Shown: positions 26,769 through 35,662 of the stretch, piece by piece
How the letters are laid out: each line of letters opens with the position of its first letter
How positions within the stretch are numbered: position 1 is the first letter of the stretch
Origin: Clostridium sp. OS1-26
GTDB lineage: Bacteria; Bacillota; Clostridia; Clostridiales; Clostridiaceae
DNA: 64,000 nucleotides
Assembly (NCBI RefSeq): GCF_030915445.1
Contig: NZ_CP133264.1
Span: forward strand, 3,815,208 to 3,879,207
Direction of reading: 5' to 3'
Translations under genes and position numbers: made by a program
The notes under the pieces: generated by a model
What the model saw: only the letters and a program-made list of their open reading frames with translations
Databases searched by the model: none
What the model was told of the DNA's origin: nothing

Positions 26769-26925
26769 AAAGAAAATCGAGACGATAAAATTCTATTAAG
26801 CTTCTGATATAACGTAAGACTCTGATTTTTAGACATATATATGAAAATTACTATGGAAGCAGTTGAACTGTTTAGTAAGGTCTTAAATAGGTAAAGTAGT
26901 ATTATTGTAGATAGAGTTGTAGTGC

Positions 26926-26961
26926 TTTATTTTTGATAAAAAGGTAAAAATAAGTTATAAT
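26926..26961 (+). promoter_or_regulatory. Shared palindromic promoter P3
   Basis: TTGATA (26933-26938), 17-bp spacer, TATAAT (26956-26961), with the same TTTAtTTTT...AAAAAgGTAAA symmetry as P1 and P2. It drives the PLD/helicase gene beginning at 27029. Confidence 0.8.
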
Positions 26962-27028
26962 ATGGATATATGGCTCTAAATTGGTAGTTTTATTTGGTGA
27001 AATATCCTACCTTAGAAAAGGTGAAATT

Positions 27029-29533
27029 ATGATAAAAGATATAGAAGCAAAGAAGGATTATATAGCTGTAGATTCGATAGCAGCTAAAGAAATAGAAAAT
27101 TATAATTGCATTACAGGTAATACTAATTATTTATTGCCCAAGCTTAAGGAATCATTTAAAAAGGCTGTAAGTATCGATATAATAGTAGCATTTTTAATGG
27201 AGTCGGGAGTAAAGCTTTTAAAAGAAGAGCTTAAAGAGGTAGTAAATAAAAATACACCTATAAGAATACTTACAGGAAACTATTTAAACATAACTCAACC
27301 TCAAGCTTTATATATGCTTAAAGATATCATGGGAGATAAGGTTGATTTAAGATTTTATAATGTTCCTAATAAATTCTTTCATCCAAAGGCATATATATTT
27401 GAGTATGAAAAGGGTGGAGAATTATATGTAGGTTCTTCTAATATATCGAGGTCTGCCTTAACCAGCGGAATCGAGTGGAATTATAGATTAGATAAAGATA
27501 AGAATATAGAGGATTATAACAACTTTAAAAATACCTTTGAGGATTTATTTTTAAATCATTCAACAATAATAGATGAAGAAGAAATGAAAAAGTATTCGGA
27601 AAGCTGGATAAAACCGAAAGTATATAAGCATATAGATAGAGAAGATGAGATTAATAACGATTGTGAAAGTGATTTATTGAAGAAAGATAATATAATAGAA
27701 CTTTATGAGCCGCGTGGAGCTCAGATAGAAGTCTTATATGAATTAAAGAAAAAAAGAGAAGAAGGTTATGACAAAGGATTGGTAGTAGCGGCAACAGGTG
27801 TGGGAAAGACCTATTTAGCTGCCTTTGATTCAAGAGAATATAACAGAATTCTTTTTGTAGCTCATAGAGAAGAAATAATAAATCAAGCATCAGTTTCCTT
27901 TAAAAATGTAAGGCCGGATAAATCTATAGGCTTTTTTTATGGGGATAACAAAGATAATACCAGTGACTTTATATTCGCTACCGTTCAAACCCTTGGAAAG
28001 CCTGAGTATTTAAGTGATGAATATTTTACAAGAGAGGCTTTCGATTATATTGTAATAGATGAATTCCATCATGCTGCAGCAGGAAACTATAAAAACATAA
28101 TAGAGTATTTTAAGCCTAAATTTATGTTAGGCTTAACAGCTACGCCAGAAAGGTTAGACAATAAGGATGTATTTGCATTGTGTGATAACAATGTAGCCTA
28201 TGAGGTTAGGTTAAAATCTGCTATCAATAGAGGAATGTTAGTACCTTTCAGATATTATGGAATATATGATGAACTTGTTAACTATGAAGCTATAGATTAT
28301 AAGAACGGTAAGTACGATGACAAGCAGCTGGAAGAAGCTTTAATGATAAATAAAAGAGCGGATTTAATAATTGCACATTATAGCAAATATAGAAGTGAAA
28401 GAGCTCTAGGATTTTGCTCTTCAAGAAAACATGCAGAGTATATGGCTGAATACTTTTGTAATAAAGGCATAAAAGCCTGTGCCGTAGTCAGTGATGGAAG
28501 TTCTTCCTGTCATATGGATAGAGGAGAAGCAGTAAATAAACTAAGTAAGGGTGATATAAAGGTAATATTTTCAGTGGATATGTTTAATGAAGGTTTAGAT
28601 ATTCCTTCAGTAGATCTTGTAATGTTTTTAAGACCAACGCAATCACCAACGGTATTTCTGCAACAGCTGGGAAGAGGTCTGCGCAAGTATAAGGGAAAGA
28701 ACTATTTAAATGTACTTGATTTTATAGGCAATTATAAAAAAGCAAATCTTGTACCTTTATTTCTTACTGGTGAAGCAAAGATCACTGAAGGGTCTAGGGC
28801 AATACCAAATGAAGAAGAATATCCTGAGGATTGTTTTGTAGATTTTGATTTTAGGCTTGTAGATATATTTAAGAAAATGGAGCAGCAGGGAAAGAAGCTT
28901 CAGGACATAGTAAGAGAGGAGTATTATAGAATAAAGGTAGAGTTAGGACACAGACCTACAAGAGTAGAGTTAATTACTTATATTGAGAATGATATATATT
29001 TTAGAATTAAAAATATAGCAGACAAGAATCCTTTTAGAAACTACTTAGGATTTTTAAAAGAAATAGAAGAACTGCAGGAAGAGGAGAATGCTCTTATAGG
29101 TACAAAAGCAGAGGAATTTATAAATATGATAGAAAAAACTTCAATGTCTAAAACCTATAAGATGCCTGTGCTTTTAGCTTTCTATAATGAGGGAAATTTA
29201 AAAATAAGAATAAATGAAGAGGATATCTACAACAGCTTTAAAAACTTTTATAATAAAGGTTCCAATGCCGTAGATTTGTTGAATCAAAAGTCTACAGAAG
29301 GTTTTAAAGAATGGAGAAAGAAACAGTGGTATAAGCTGGCGAAGGATAATCCGCTGAAGTTTTTAGCTAAGACTGAAAATGAGTTTTTCTATTTTGATAA
29401 AGATGAGTACTGCTTGAATGAAGCTTTAGAAGAATTCAACAACAATGAAGCTTTTATGAGAAACTTTAAGGATGCAGTGGACTTGAGAATAAGAGAGTAT
29501 TATAAAAACAGAGTAGAAAATAAGAAAAAATAA
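27029..29533 (+). CDS. PLD-nuclease/superfamily 2 helicase protein
   Basis: An 834-residue protein. Residues about 20-170 form a phospholipase-D-like nuclease domain with FHPKAYIFEY (HxK, near residue 117) and GSSNISRSAL. A DEAD-type helicase core follows, with Walker A AATGVGKTYLA near residue 250, DEFHHA near 340 and motif VI QQLGRGLRKY near 545. A C-terminal region of about 230 residues resembles DUF3427-type tails. The start is ATG 27029 with AAAGGTG; a TTG at 26981 lacks a site. Such fusions occur as lone helicase-nucleases linked to restriction or DNA repair. Promoter P3 and the two small genes downstream suggest a unit. Confidence 0.85.
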   Translation: MIKDIEAKKDYIAVDSIAAKEIENYNCITGNTNYLLPKLKESFKKAVSIDIIVAFLMESGVKLLKEELKEVVNKNTPIRILTGNYLNITQPQALYMLKDIMGDKVDLRFYNVPNKFFHPKAYIFEYEKGGELYVGSSNISRSALTSGIEWNYRLDKDKNIEDYNNFKNTFEDLFLNHSTIIDEEEMKKYSESWIKPKVYKHIDREDEINNDCESDLLKKDNIIELYEPRGAQIEVLYELKKKREEGYDKGLVVAATGVGKTYLAAFDSREYNRILFVAHREEIINQASVSFKNVRPDKSIGFFYGDNKDNTSDFIFATVQTLGKPEYLSDEYFTREAFDYIVIDEFHHAAAGNYKNIIEYFKPKFMLGLTATPERLDNKDVFALCDNNVAYEVRLKSAINRGMLVPFRYYGIYDELVNYEAIDYKNGKYDDKQLEEALMINKRADLIIAHYSKYRSERALGFCSSRKHAEYMAEYFCNKGIKACAVVSDGSSSCHMDRGEAVNKLSKGDIKVIFSVDMFNEGLDIPSVDLVMFLRPTQSPTVFLQQLGRGLRKYKGKNYLNVLDFIGNYKKANLVPLFLTGEAKITEGSRAIPNEEEYPEDCFVDFDFRLVDIFKKMEQQGKKLQDIVREEYYRIKVELGHRPTRVELITYIENDIYFRIKNIADKNPFRNYLGFLKEIEELQEEENALIGTKAEEFINMIEKTSMSKTYKMPVLLAFYNEGNLKIRINEEDIYNSFKNFYNKGSNAVDLLNQKSTEGFKEWRKKQWYKLAKDNPLKFLAKTENEFFYFDKDEYCLNEALEEFNNNEAFMRNFKDAVDLRIREYYKNRVENKKK

Positions 29534-29557
29534 AATATGCAAAGGAAGAGGAGTAAG

Positions 29558-29873
29558 ATGAAAGTTTATAATAAATTAGTGCGTGATAAAATACCACAGG
29601 TAATAGAGACTGCTGGTAAGAAGTTTGATATAAGAAAAGCGGATAAGGAAGAGCATTATAAGTTATTGGAAGTGAAGCTAGAGGAAGAGGTTAAGGAATT
29701 CTTAGAGGATAAGAATTTAGAGGAATTGGCCGATATTATGGAAGTGTTGTTTGGATTGGCTGAGAATATGGGGTATAGTGAGGAAGAAGCTTTTGAATAA
29801 GAGGCTGGAGAAAAAAGAGGAACGTGGGGGGTTTGGAGAAGGTATTGTATTGGAGAAGGTTTGGGAGGAATAA
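29558..29873 (+). pseudogene. MazG-like phosphoribosyl-ATP pyrophosphohydrolase-type gene, frameshifted
   Basis: The first 80 residues are MazG-like: KVYNKLVRDKIPQVIE, the EEEVKEF helix and LEELADIMEVL with its metal-binding acids. A stop at 29798 interrupts the usual tail. The next frame continues directly with LEKKEERGGFGEGIVLEKV and ends at 29873, six bases before the next start. A one-base change near 29796 therefore splits a roughly 105-residue protein. The catalytic core is retained, so a truncated product might be active. ATG 29558 follows GGAAGAGGAG. Confidence 0.8.
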
Positions 29874-29878
29874 AATTC

Positions 29879-30214
29879 ATGAGTACGTTCAATTTTATAG
29901 CGTCAGTTACTCAACAGCCAGAAGTTGACTTAACAAATGTAAAAAGAATGACGGTTAAAGAATTGAAAAAGTTAAATCCACAAGCAAGAAGTCCTGTACC
30001 TTCAGATAAACTTTATGAAAATTTAGAAGTACTTTATTGCGAATCAGAAGAAGATATGAAGGGGTTAACAGTAAGCTTTTGTAATAACCCAACATATAAC
30101 TTAGACTATCATATAAAGAAAAAAATGATAGAGATTGCAGCTGCAGTAGGTGCTACCTATGAACAAGCTTTTGTGTTGAAAAATGGAGAGAGAATTCAGA
30201 TTAAAAGCGAATAA
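29879..30214 (+). CDS. Conserved small protein of unknown function linked to the helicase
   Basis: A 111-residue soluble protein. The N-terminus FNFIASVTQQPEVDL recurs in the fragment at 20790, so a family exists in this genome, there too under the palindromic promoter. GGGAGG lies 9 nt before the ATG. It follows the MazG-like gene by six bases and probably belongs to the helicase operon. No catalytic motif seen. Confidence 0.65.
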   Translation: MSTFNFIASVTQQPEVDLTNVKRMTVKELKKLNPQARSPVPSDKLYENLEVLYCESEEDMKGLTVSFCNNPTYNLDYHIKKKMIEIAAAVGATYEQAFVLKNGERIQIKSE

Positions 30215-30284
30215 ACGGTAGTGTTGATATATGAATAAACTTAAAAAGTGTGCGTTGTACGATGGAGAAAGGAGGGAGAAATTC

Positions 30285-31298
30285 ATGTCAAAAAGTAGGC
30301 GAGCAAACGCTGTCATGTTTGGTTTTGATTTTCAGGTAAATGCAGCAGTCGTACTTATGCTTGAAAATATTGAGGACTTAAAATCACTGCGTCTAGAGGG
30401 TAACTATGAGGATATAGAGTTGGAATTAGAGAATGGACAATATATTTTAGCGCAGGCAAAAGCAGTTGAACAAAGTAGTTCAGATTTCAGAAACGTTCGG
30501 AAAAACCTTGAGAAATCGCTTATTTCCTTATCTGAAGGCAACCAAAAGGTTAATGCCCAACAGCTCATATTAATTACTAATTCACCTAATCCTTTAAATG
30601 AAGATGCTTCAATGAGCGTATTTTTAGGAGCTGCACACCGTGACTTTTCGTCATTGCCTGCGTCTTCACAGAAATTGATAGAGGGTTACCTGAATGGAAT
30701 GAGCCAGCCACTGGATTTAGCTAAATTCATGATTCAAGTGTTGCCGTTTGAAACTGATAATGACTTTGAGCGATATAAAATTGTTAAGCAAGTAGTAGAT
30801 GATTTCATTGGCGATTTAAATTTAAATATTCCTGGGTTTGGAAAGAAACTTCTAAATATTTGGCACGAAGAAGTTTTCAAAAATGGTACAAAGAAGAATG
30901 CATCTATTCAGCTGAAGAAAAAAGATGTAGTTTGGCCTATAATAGTTATTGCTACTGATGTTGAACGTTGTGATGACTCTTTTGCAGAGATATTTGATTC
31001 GAGTGCTTACGATGAAATTGTTCACCAATATAAGGATACAATAGAATCTTGTTGCGAACGCTGCGAATTTTTCATTAAAGTCCTCTGCGACTACAACGGA
31101 TACCAAACCAATAAGAAACCTGCTGAGAAGTGTATGGATTTTGCCATAAATAAATGGCCTGATTATCTTTCGGAATTTGAACTTGATACTATTGATGAAG
31201 AAACTAAGAAGGGACTAATCCAGATTATTCTTTACAATATTGTACGGAATCGAATTGCAATTGATAAAATCAAAAGGGGGCGAAACTGTGATTTTTAA
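30285..31298 (+). CDS. Cap4/DUF4297-like predicted nuclease
   Basis: A 337-residue protein. The N-terminal 110 residues show the PD-(D/E)xK arrangement of Cap4-type dsDNA nucleases: VMFGFDFQVNAAVVL, then RLEGNYEDIEL and the QAK motif in ILAQAKAVEQ. The rest (about 130-337) is unrecognised and could be a sensor or interaction domain. ATG 30285 has AAAGGAGGGAG; the earlier frame start at 30231 has none. Its 3' end overlaps the ATPase gene by 11 bases. As the first gene of the higher-GC block, it is the likely effector of a nuclease-plus-ATPase defence pair. Confidence 0.7.
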   Translation: MSKSRRANAVMFGFDFQVNAAVVLMLENIEDLKSLRLEGNYEDIELELENGQYILAQAKAVEQSSSDFRNVRKNLEKSLISLSEGNQKVNAQQLILITNSPNPLNEDASMSVFLGAAHRDFSSLPASSQKLIEGYLNGMSQPLDLAKFMIQVLPFETDNDFERYKIVKQVVDDFIGDLNLNIPGFGKKLLNIWHEEVFKNGTKKNASIQLKKKDVVWPIIVIATDVERCDDSFAEIFDSSAYDEIVHQYKDTIESCCERCEFFIKVLCDYNGYQTNKKPAEKCMDFAINKWPDYLSEFELDTIDEETKKGLIQIILYNIVRNRIAIDKIKRGRNCDF

Positions 31299-32742
31299 AT
31301 CTATCCGACTCAAAGAGGGATTTATTGAACGTAAAATTTTATTTACAGAGGGTGTCAATTTAATTCACAGTATAAAAAACAGTCGTGGAAAAACTACCCT
31401 TCTGCGCTTTATGTTATATGCTCTTGGATATAACATTCCCAATACCAAAAAAATTAAGTTCAATAACTGTGAAGTAGAGTTAGTGATTGACTGTGAAACA
31501 AGTGGAATAATATCTTTGCTACGTTGCAGTGATATTGCAATCGAAGTAACTATGGGTTCTGAAAAGCAAACCTTTGTGCTACCGGAACAGCAAAATGAAT
31601 TGCATAAAATTGTTTTTGGAACAGAAAATGCTGATATTTTAAGAAATCTGCTTGGGGCTTTTTATGTTGACCAAGAAAAAGGTTGGACGCTGCTTAATCG
31701 TGGTGTTGTAATTGGAAGTATTCACTTTAATATTGAAGAATTAATTCGTGGACTTTCTGGGCGTGATTGTTCAGAATTAATTCAAAAGGAAGCACGATTA
31801 TCAAGGGAACTGACAAAATACCGTCAGATGTTTAGCATTGCACAATATAAGGAGACGTTGGAGGCAGGGGAACTTGTCACGGATAGCTATGAAGAAGAAT
31901 CAGATATTGCTATTAACCAACTCATTTTGCACCAAAAGAGGTTAAAGGCTGAACTGCGTAGAATTGACAGTACCATGGCTAATAATAAACGCTTTAAACA
32001 GTTTGTTGCTGATATGAAATTGCTTGTTCAGTCACCTGACGGATCAACTTTTCCAGTAACGGAAAATAACATCGTTGGACTAAATGATGCAATAGATTTA
32101 TTGATTGCAAAGAGAAAAATGGTTTCTGCTGAATTTGCTACTGTTACCGGTCAACTTGAGCGGCTTGAAAAAGAAAAGGATAGTGAATATGAACAGTTGG
32201 TGTTTTATAAGTCTGCTAGTCTGTTGGAAGTGTTTGATAAAAGAATTGCAAAAATGCCAATGAATCCTATTGCTATTAAGCAGGAAATGAATCGCTTAGA
32301 GAAGGAACTTAAATCTATTAGAAGCGATATCAGTAACGTGACCAAAAGTAACAATAGTGTTGTTTCATCTATTTCTAAAGACATAGTTAAATATGCAACG
32401 GAGCTTGGTTTAGGTGATAAGGATTCAATACCCATAACGTACCTTTTTACATCTAATCTTAAAGAACTTTCAGGTGCGGTTCTACACAAAACTGCTTTTG
32501 CGTTCAGACTCGCATACATAATTGCAATTGAAAATGCTCTTAAAATCAAATTACCAATTGTCCTTGATTCACCGAGCGGAAAAGAAGTAGACCAAGCCAA
32601 TGTTAAACTCATGATGGAAATTCTAAAAAGAGATTTTGCTGATCATCAGATTATTATAGCATCAATCTTTAATTATGATTTTGATGAAGTGAATATTATA
32701 GAAATTAAAGAACATTTGATTGAGGAGTGCGAGATTGAGTAA
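31288..32742 (+). CDS. SMC/ABC-type ATPase of a defence pair (ABC-3C-like)
   Basis: A 484-residue protein with an ABC/SMC-like head split by a helical middle. Walker A is SRGKTTLL near residue 34. A long helical section (about 170-400) has coiled-coil character with many E/K/L residues. The C-terminal Walker B region is LPIVLDSPSGKEVDQANV, followed by QIIIASIF. This LDSPSG form occurs in ABC ATPases of three-component conflict systems. GTG 31288 follows AAAGGGGG and overlaps the nuclease gene, indicating a coupled complex. Confidence 0.75.
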   Translation: MIFKSIRLKEGFIERKILFTEGVNLIHSIKNSRGKTTLLRFMLYALGYNIPNTKKIKFNNCEVELVIDCETSGIISLLRCSDIAIEVTMGSEKQTFVLPEQQNELHKIVFGTENADILRNLLGAFYVDQEKGWTLLNRGVVIGSIHFNIEELIRGLSGRDCSELIQKEARLSRELTKYRQMFSIAQYKETLEAGELVTDSYEEESDIAINQLILHQKRLKAELRRIDSTMANNKRFKQFVADMKLLVQSPDGSTFPVTENNIVGLNDAIDLLIAKRKMVSAEFATVTGQLERLEKEKDSEYEQLVFYKSASLLEVFDKRIAKMPMNPIAIKQEMNRLEKELKSIRSDISNVTKSNNSVVSSISKDIVKYATELGLGDKDSIPITYLFTSNLKELSGAVLHKTAFAFRLAYIIAIENALKIKLPIVLDSPSGKEVDQANVKLMMEILKRDFADHQIIIASIFNYDFDEVNIIEIKEHLIEECEIE

Positions 32743-32757
32743 AGGAGGCGGCCTAAT

Positions 32758-33438
32758 ATGATGATTAGCCCTAAAGTATACTATGAAGAGTATCTCAAAG
32801 GAAAAACTAAAGAACAGATTATGACCGCTATGCGTGGGCTTAAGCAAGAAATAGGTCGTCTTAAAAATACAATGGAAAGCCTGGACTATGGCGTAGGGCC
32901 AATTATGCATCCGAGCGAAGATACGCGCATTCACTGGACTCGTGAATACTTGGAAAGAGCTAAGCTAGCTTACGCTGAAGTTGGTGGAACTTATACCTTA
33001 TCGAAGTCAGAAGAAAAGTTTGCTGACTTTGATGCAAATATAGATGCCATCTGCAAGATTACATTTAGCATTGGCGGGTTCTTTGGTGGCTACCGCAGTT
33101 ATGTTGTAGAACTATCAGATGGATTGAAAGCCTATACAAAATTATGGGAAGATGAAGAACCGCTCTTATTGTTTGATGATGATAACAAGGAGCCCTTCAC
33201 AAAGGATACTTTTATAGCCGCACTTAAGGATCTTCACATCGGTGAATGGCGCAGACGATATTCAACTAAGCGCTTCGGATATACGGTGTGTGATGGTACA
33301 CAGTGGGAGCTAGAATTTGAGTATAACAATGGCCATAAACCAGTAAGATTTGATGGTGATAACTCATACCCGTATAACTTCGATAAGTTCAAGATGTTAT
33401 TTGGCATTGACGATGCTGAGGAGGATGAGGATGAGTAA
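32758..33438 (+). CDS. Unknown acidic protein of the defence cluster
   Basis: A 226-residue soluble protein with a helical start (residues 10-45), a middle rich in aromatic residues (SIGGFFGGYRSYVVELSDG) and a C-terminal acidic tail ending DDAEEDEDE. It resembles no family I recognise. AAAGGAGG precedes the ATG by 8 nt, and its end overlaps the next gene by 8 bases. The WELEFEYNNG and YPYNFDKFK strands look like a plasmid pRiA4b-type or similar beta-rich fold, which is only an impression. Confidence 0.65.
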   Translation: MMISPKVYYEEYLKGKTKEQIMTAMRGLKQEIGRLKNTMESLDYGVGPIMHPSEDTRIHWTREYLERAKLAYAEVGGTYTLSKSEEKFADFDANIDAICKITFSIGGFFGGYRSYVVELSDGLKAYTKLWEDEEPLLLFDDDNKEPFTKDTFIAALKDLHIGEWRRRYSTKRFGYTVCDGTQWELEFEYNNGHKPVRFDGDNSYPYNFDKFKMLFGIDDAEEDEDE

Positions 33439-33841
33439 ATTTGATATTTTGACAAAATACATACCTATTATCCAGTCGGATAGCGTTGGTGAATGGGTTA
33501 TTGATAAAGAAAACGATGGAACGCCGGATCATCCGATACAGATGCCTTTTGTGGGGTATTCCGAAATGGTGCTTAACTTCATCAACGATGTTTACACCTT
33601 TGAAGAAAGAAATACAGATAAGGAGCTTACCCGCTATGGAGATATTCTTAAAGATAACGGCCTTGAATGGGGTACGGAATCTATGAAGAATGCTGACGTT
33701 TCAAATTTGAGTGCACAGTGTGTGCTTGCACTTATTATGTGTGTTGTTAGAGCTGAGCGCTTTTGCGATGGAGCACTAATAGATTTCTTTAAGAGTGGCT
33801 TCATATTGAAGTGGCTTGAAAGATTAAACAGTATTGAGTAA
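33431..33841 (+). CDS. DUF6508-like small protein
   Basis: A 136-residue protein. C-terminal blocks CVLALIMCVVRAERFCDGAL and FFKSGFILKWLERL match what I recall of DUF6508 (RFxxG then WLxRL), a small domain frequent in accessory regions. The start ATG is inside the tail of the preceding gene, with GAGGATGAGG as the ribosome site. No enzymatic residues are evident. Confidence 0.6.
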   Translation: MSKFDILTKYIPIIQSDSVGEWVIDKENDGTPDHPIQMPFVGYSEMVLNFINDVYTFEERNTDKELTRYGDILKDNGLEWGTESMKNADVSNLSAQCVLALIMCVVRAERFCDGALIDFFKSGFILKWLERLNSIE

Positions 33842-33855
33842 AGGGGAGGTTGAAA

Positions 33856-34836
33856 TTGGATATAAACAAAATGAAAGCTCTATCGTATGATGAGCTACGT
33901 GCCTTATATAGGAACTTCCTACATAGCCAGAACATTTCAAAATTAACAATCAATACTGCTTATGTGGACACCTTCTACCTCTGGAGGAAAGGGAGCAAAG
34001 ACCTGTTTTGGAATGCGGTGACTGCTACTGATTTTGAGAATGCGGCAAAAGAAGCATTAATTAAGGCTCTTTCTGAGAACTCGACCGGTAATGTTAAATC
34101 ACTTGTTAATAGTTACTTGTCTCATCTAAGAAGGTTCCGTTTATTCTTAGCTTCTGATGGAACTGTCGAGCCATCAACGCTAAGGCAGGAGAATACTGTT
34201 AATCGTACATATACTCGTAAGAAGAAAATGGATGTTGATGTTCCAGATCCATCAATTGAGCAGGTTGAGTTTTATCTTGCAAAGTGGGATGGCCTTGAGA
34301 ACTACCACCTGCAGGAGGATGCACTTAATAAACTGTTCTTTGAGCTATGCCCGAAGAATACAGACATTATCGATGTTCTTTTGAAGGCATCAACGCTTAA
34401 CGATTTTTATAGTACGAACATTTTCTCAATCTATCCAGTAGCTAAGCACATATGCGCTCTGGGTATTGATGCGAGACTTAAAGCTGGTGATGTTACCCTG
34501 GTTGGTGATATCCAGCACATAACTATCGGTGATACAGAAAAGAACTTTTACTCTTTTGCCTCAAAGTATTGTAGCCATCACAATCCGCTCGATTATCCGA
34601 TTTATGATAGCTACGTCGATGAGGTACTTCGCTATTTTAGAAATCGTGATGGTTTCTCAGATTTCCAAGATGGTGATTTGAAGGACTATGTAAAATTCAA
34701 AGGCATACTGATTGATTTCCGTGCCTTCTATGGCTTTGATAAATATAACCTGAAGCAAATCGACCAGTATGTCTGGCTGCTTGGGAAGGATTACTTCCCG
34801 AAGAAATACGGAAAGAAAAAACAAGGAGATAAGTAG
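33856..34836 (+). CDS. Unknown protein with a glycosylase-like C-terminal region
   Basis: A 326-residue protein. The first 110 residues are helical (LSYDELRALYRNFLH...RRFRLFLASDG) and resemble a DNA-binding core domain. The last 130 include FYSFASKYCSHHNPLDYPIYDSYV, a pattern reminiscent of helix-hairpin-helix glycosylase-fold proteins. The most probable start is TTG 33856, six bases after GGGGAGG. It lies 11 bases before a gene with a clearer HhH signature, and the two may form a pair. Family not recognised. Confidence 0.55.
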   Translation: MDINKMKALSYDELRALYRNFLHSQNISKLTINTAYVDTFYLWRKGSKDLFWNAVTATDFENAAKEALIKALSENSTGNVKSLVNSYLSHLRRFRLFLASDGTVEPSTLRQENTVNRTYTRKKKMDVDVPDPSIEQVEFYLAKWDGLENYHLQEDALNKLFFELCPKNTDIIDVLLKASTLNDFYSTNIFSIYPVAKHICALGIDARLKAGDVTLVGDIQHITIGDTEKNFYSFASKYCSHHNPLDYPIYDSYVDEVLRYFRNRDGFSDFQDGDLKDYVKFKGILIDFRAFYGFDKYNLKQIDQYVWLLGKDYFPKKYGKKKQGDK

Positions 34837-34847
34837 GAGGGAGCGTT

Positions 34848-35642
34848 TTGACAAACAAAGAAAAGAATCAGGTAGTGTATCGTTTGGCCTACAACTATCT
34901 TCTTGACATTTTACCAAATCAATTAGATTCTGATGATCTACATAAATATTTTATTGGCGATAGACGAGATTTCAGTTCGTTAGCTGATGTATTCGAACAA
35001 CTAATTCAATCTGCACAGAATTATCAGCGTATGCCAAATGTAATAAAGTTTACAGAACGAAAAGAAAAGATTAAGACCATCTTATGTGAATATGACTTTA
35101 CTGAAATTGCTACATATAACATTGAGGATTTGTATCGGATATTCAGAAAAGAATTCAACGTTACCAGTGAGGATAGCAACCGCAATAGTTGGCATAAATG
35201 GAGTAAGTCAATAATTGATGCAGCAAAATTTATGTGTGATTTTGAAAACATAAAAGATTTCAAAACCTTTGTAAATCAGTTTGACTACAATCTGCCTACA
35301 AGAATGGCTCTGCCGTTGCTTATTTCTACAAAAATCAGTGGCATTGGATTCACATTGGCTTGCGATTGCTTAAAAGAGTTAGGGTATGTCAACTACCCTA
35401 AGCCCGATGTGCATTTAATAGATGTGTTTAGCGGGTTAGGATTGTCGGAAGAAAATCCAATTTCAGTTTTTGAAGCCATTGTTAGAATGTCAGATGACTG
35501 TAAGGCAATAGATGAATCCATCACGCCATATAAAATCGACAAAATAATTTGGCTGATTTGTTCCGGTAGATTCTATCAGGACGAGATAACGATTGGGCGG
35601 CACAAAGATGATTTTATAATGATGGCTGTTCAACATTTATAG
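34848..35642 (+). CDS. HhH-GPD-fold-like protein (putative base recognition)
   Basis: A 264-residue protein. Residues about 160-200 read LISTKISGIGFTLACDCLK then PKPDVHLIDVF, which fits a helix-hairpin-helix followed by the aspartate of HhH-GPD DNA glycosylases (compare FDVHIKRVF in the gene at 10440). There is no iron-sulphur cluster. TTG at 34848 follows GGAGGGAG. It could bind or excise unusual bases, for example modified phage DNA; that is inference from fold-like motifs only. Confidence 0.5.
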   Translation: MTNKEKNQVVYRLAYNYLLDILPNQLDSDDLHKYFIGDRRDFSSLADVFEQLIQSAQNYQRMPNVIKFTERKEKIKTILCEYDFTEIATYNIEDLYRIFRKEFNVTSEDSNRNSWHKWSKSIIDAAKFMCDFENIKDFKTFVNQFDYNLPTRMALPLLISTKISGIGFTLACDCLKELGYVNYPKPDVHLIDVFSGLGLSEENPISVFEAIVRMSDDCKAIDESITPYKIDKIIWLICSGRFYQDEITIGRHKDDFIMMAVQHL

Positions 35643-35662
35643 TTTAAATAAGGAGGTCAACT

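Noticed and set aside
30285..32742. CBASS system
   Set aside because: A Cap4-like domain is present, but no cyclic-nucleotide synthase or SAVED domain is seen nearby.
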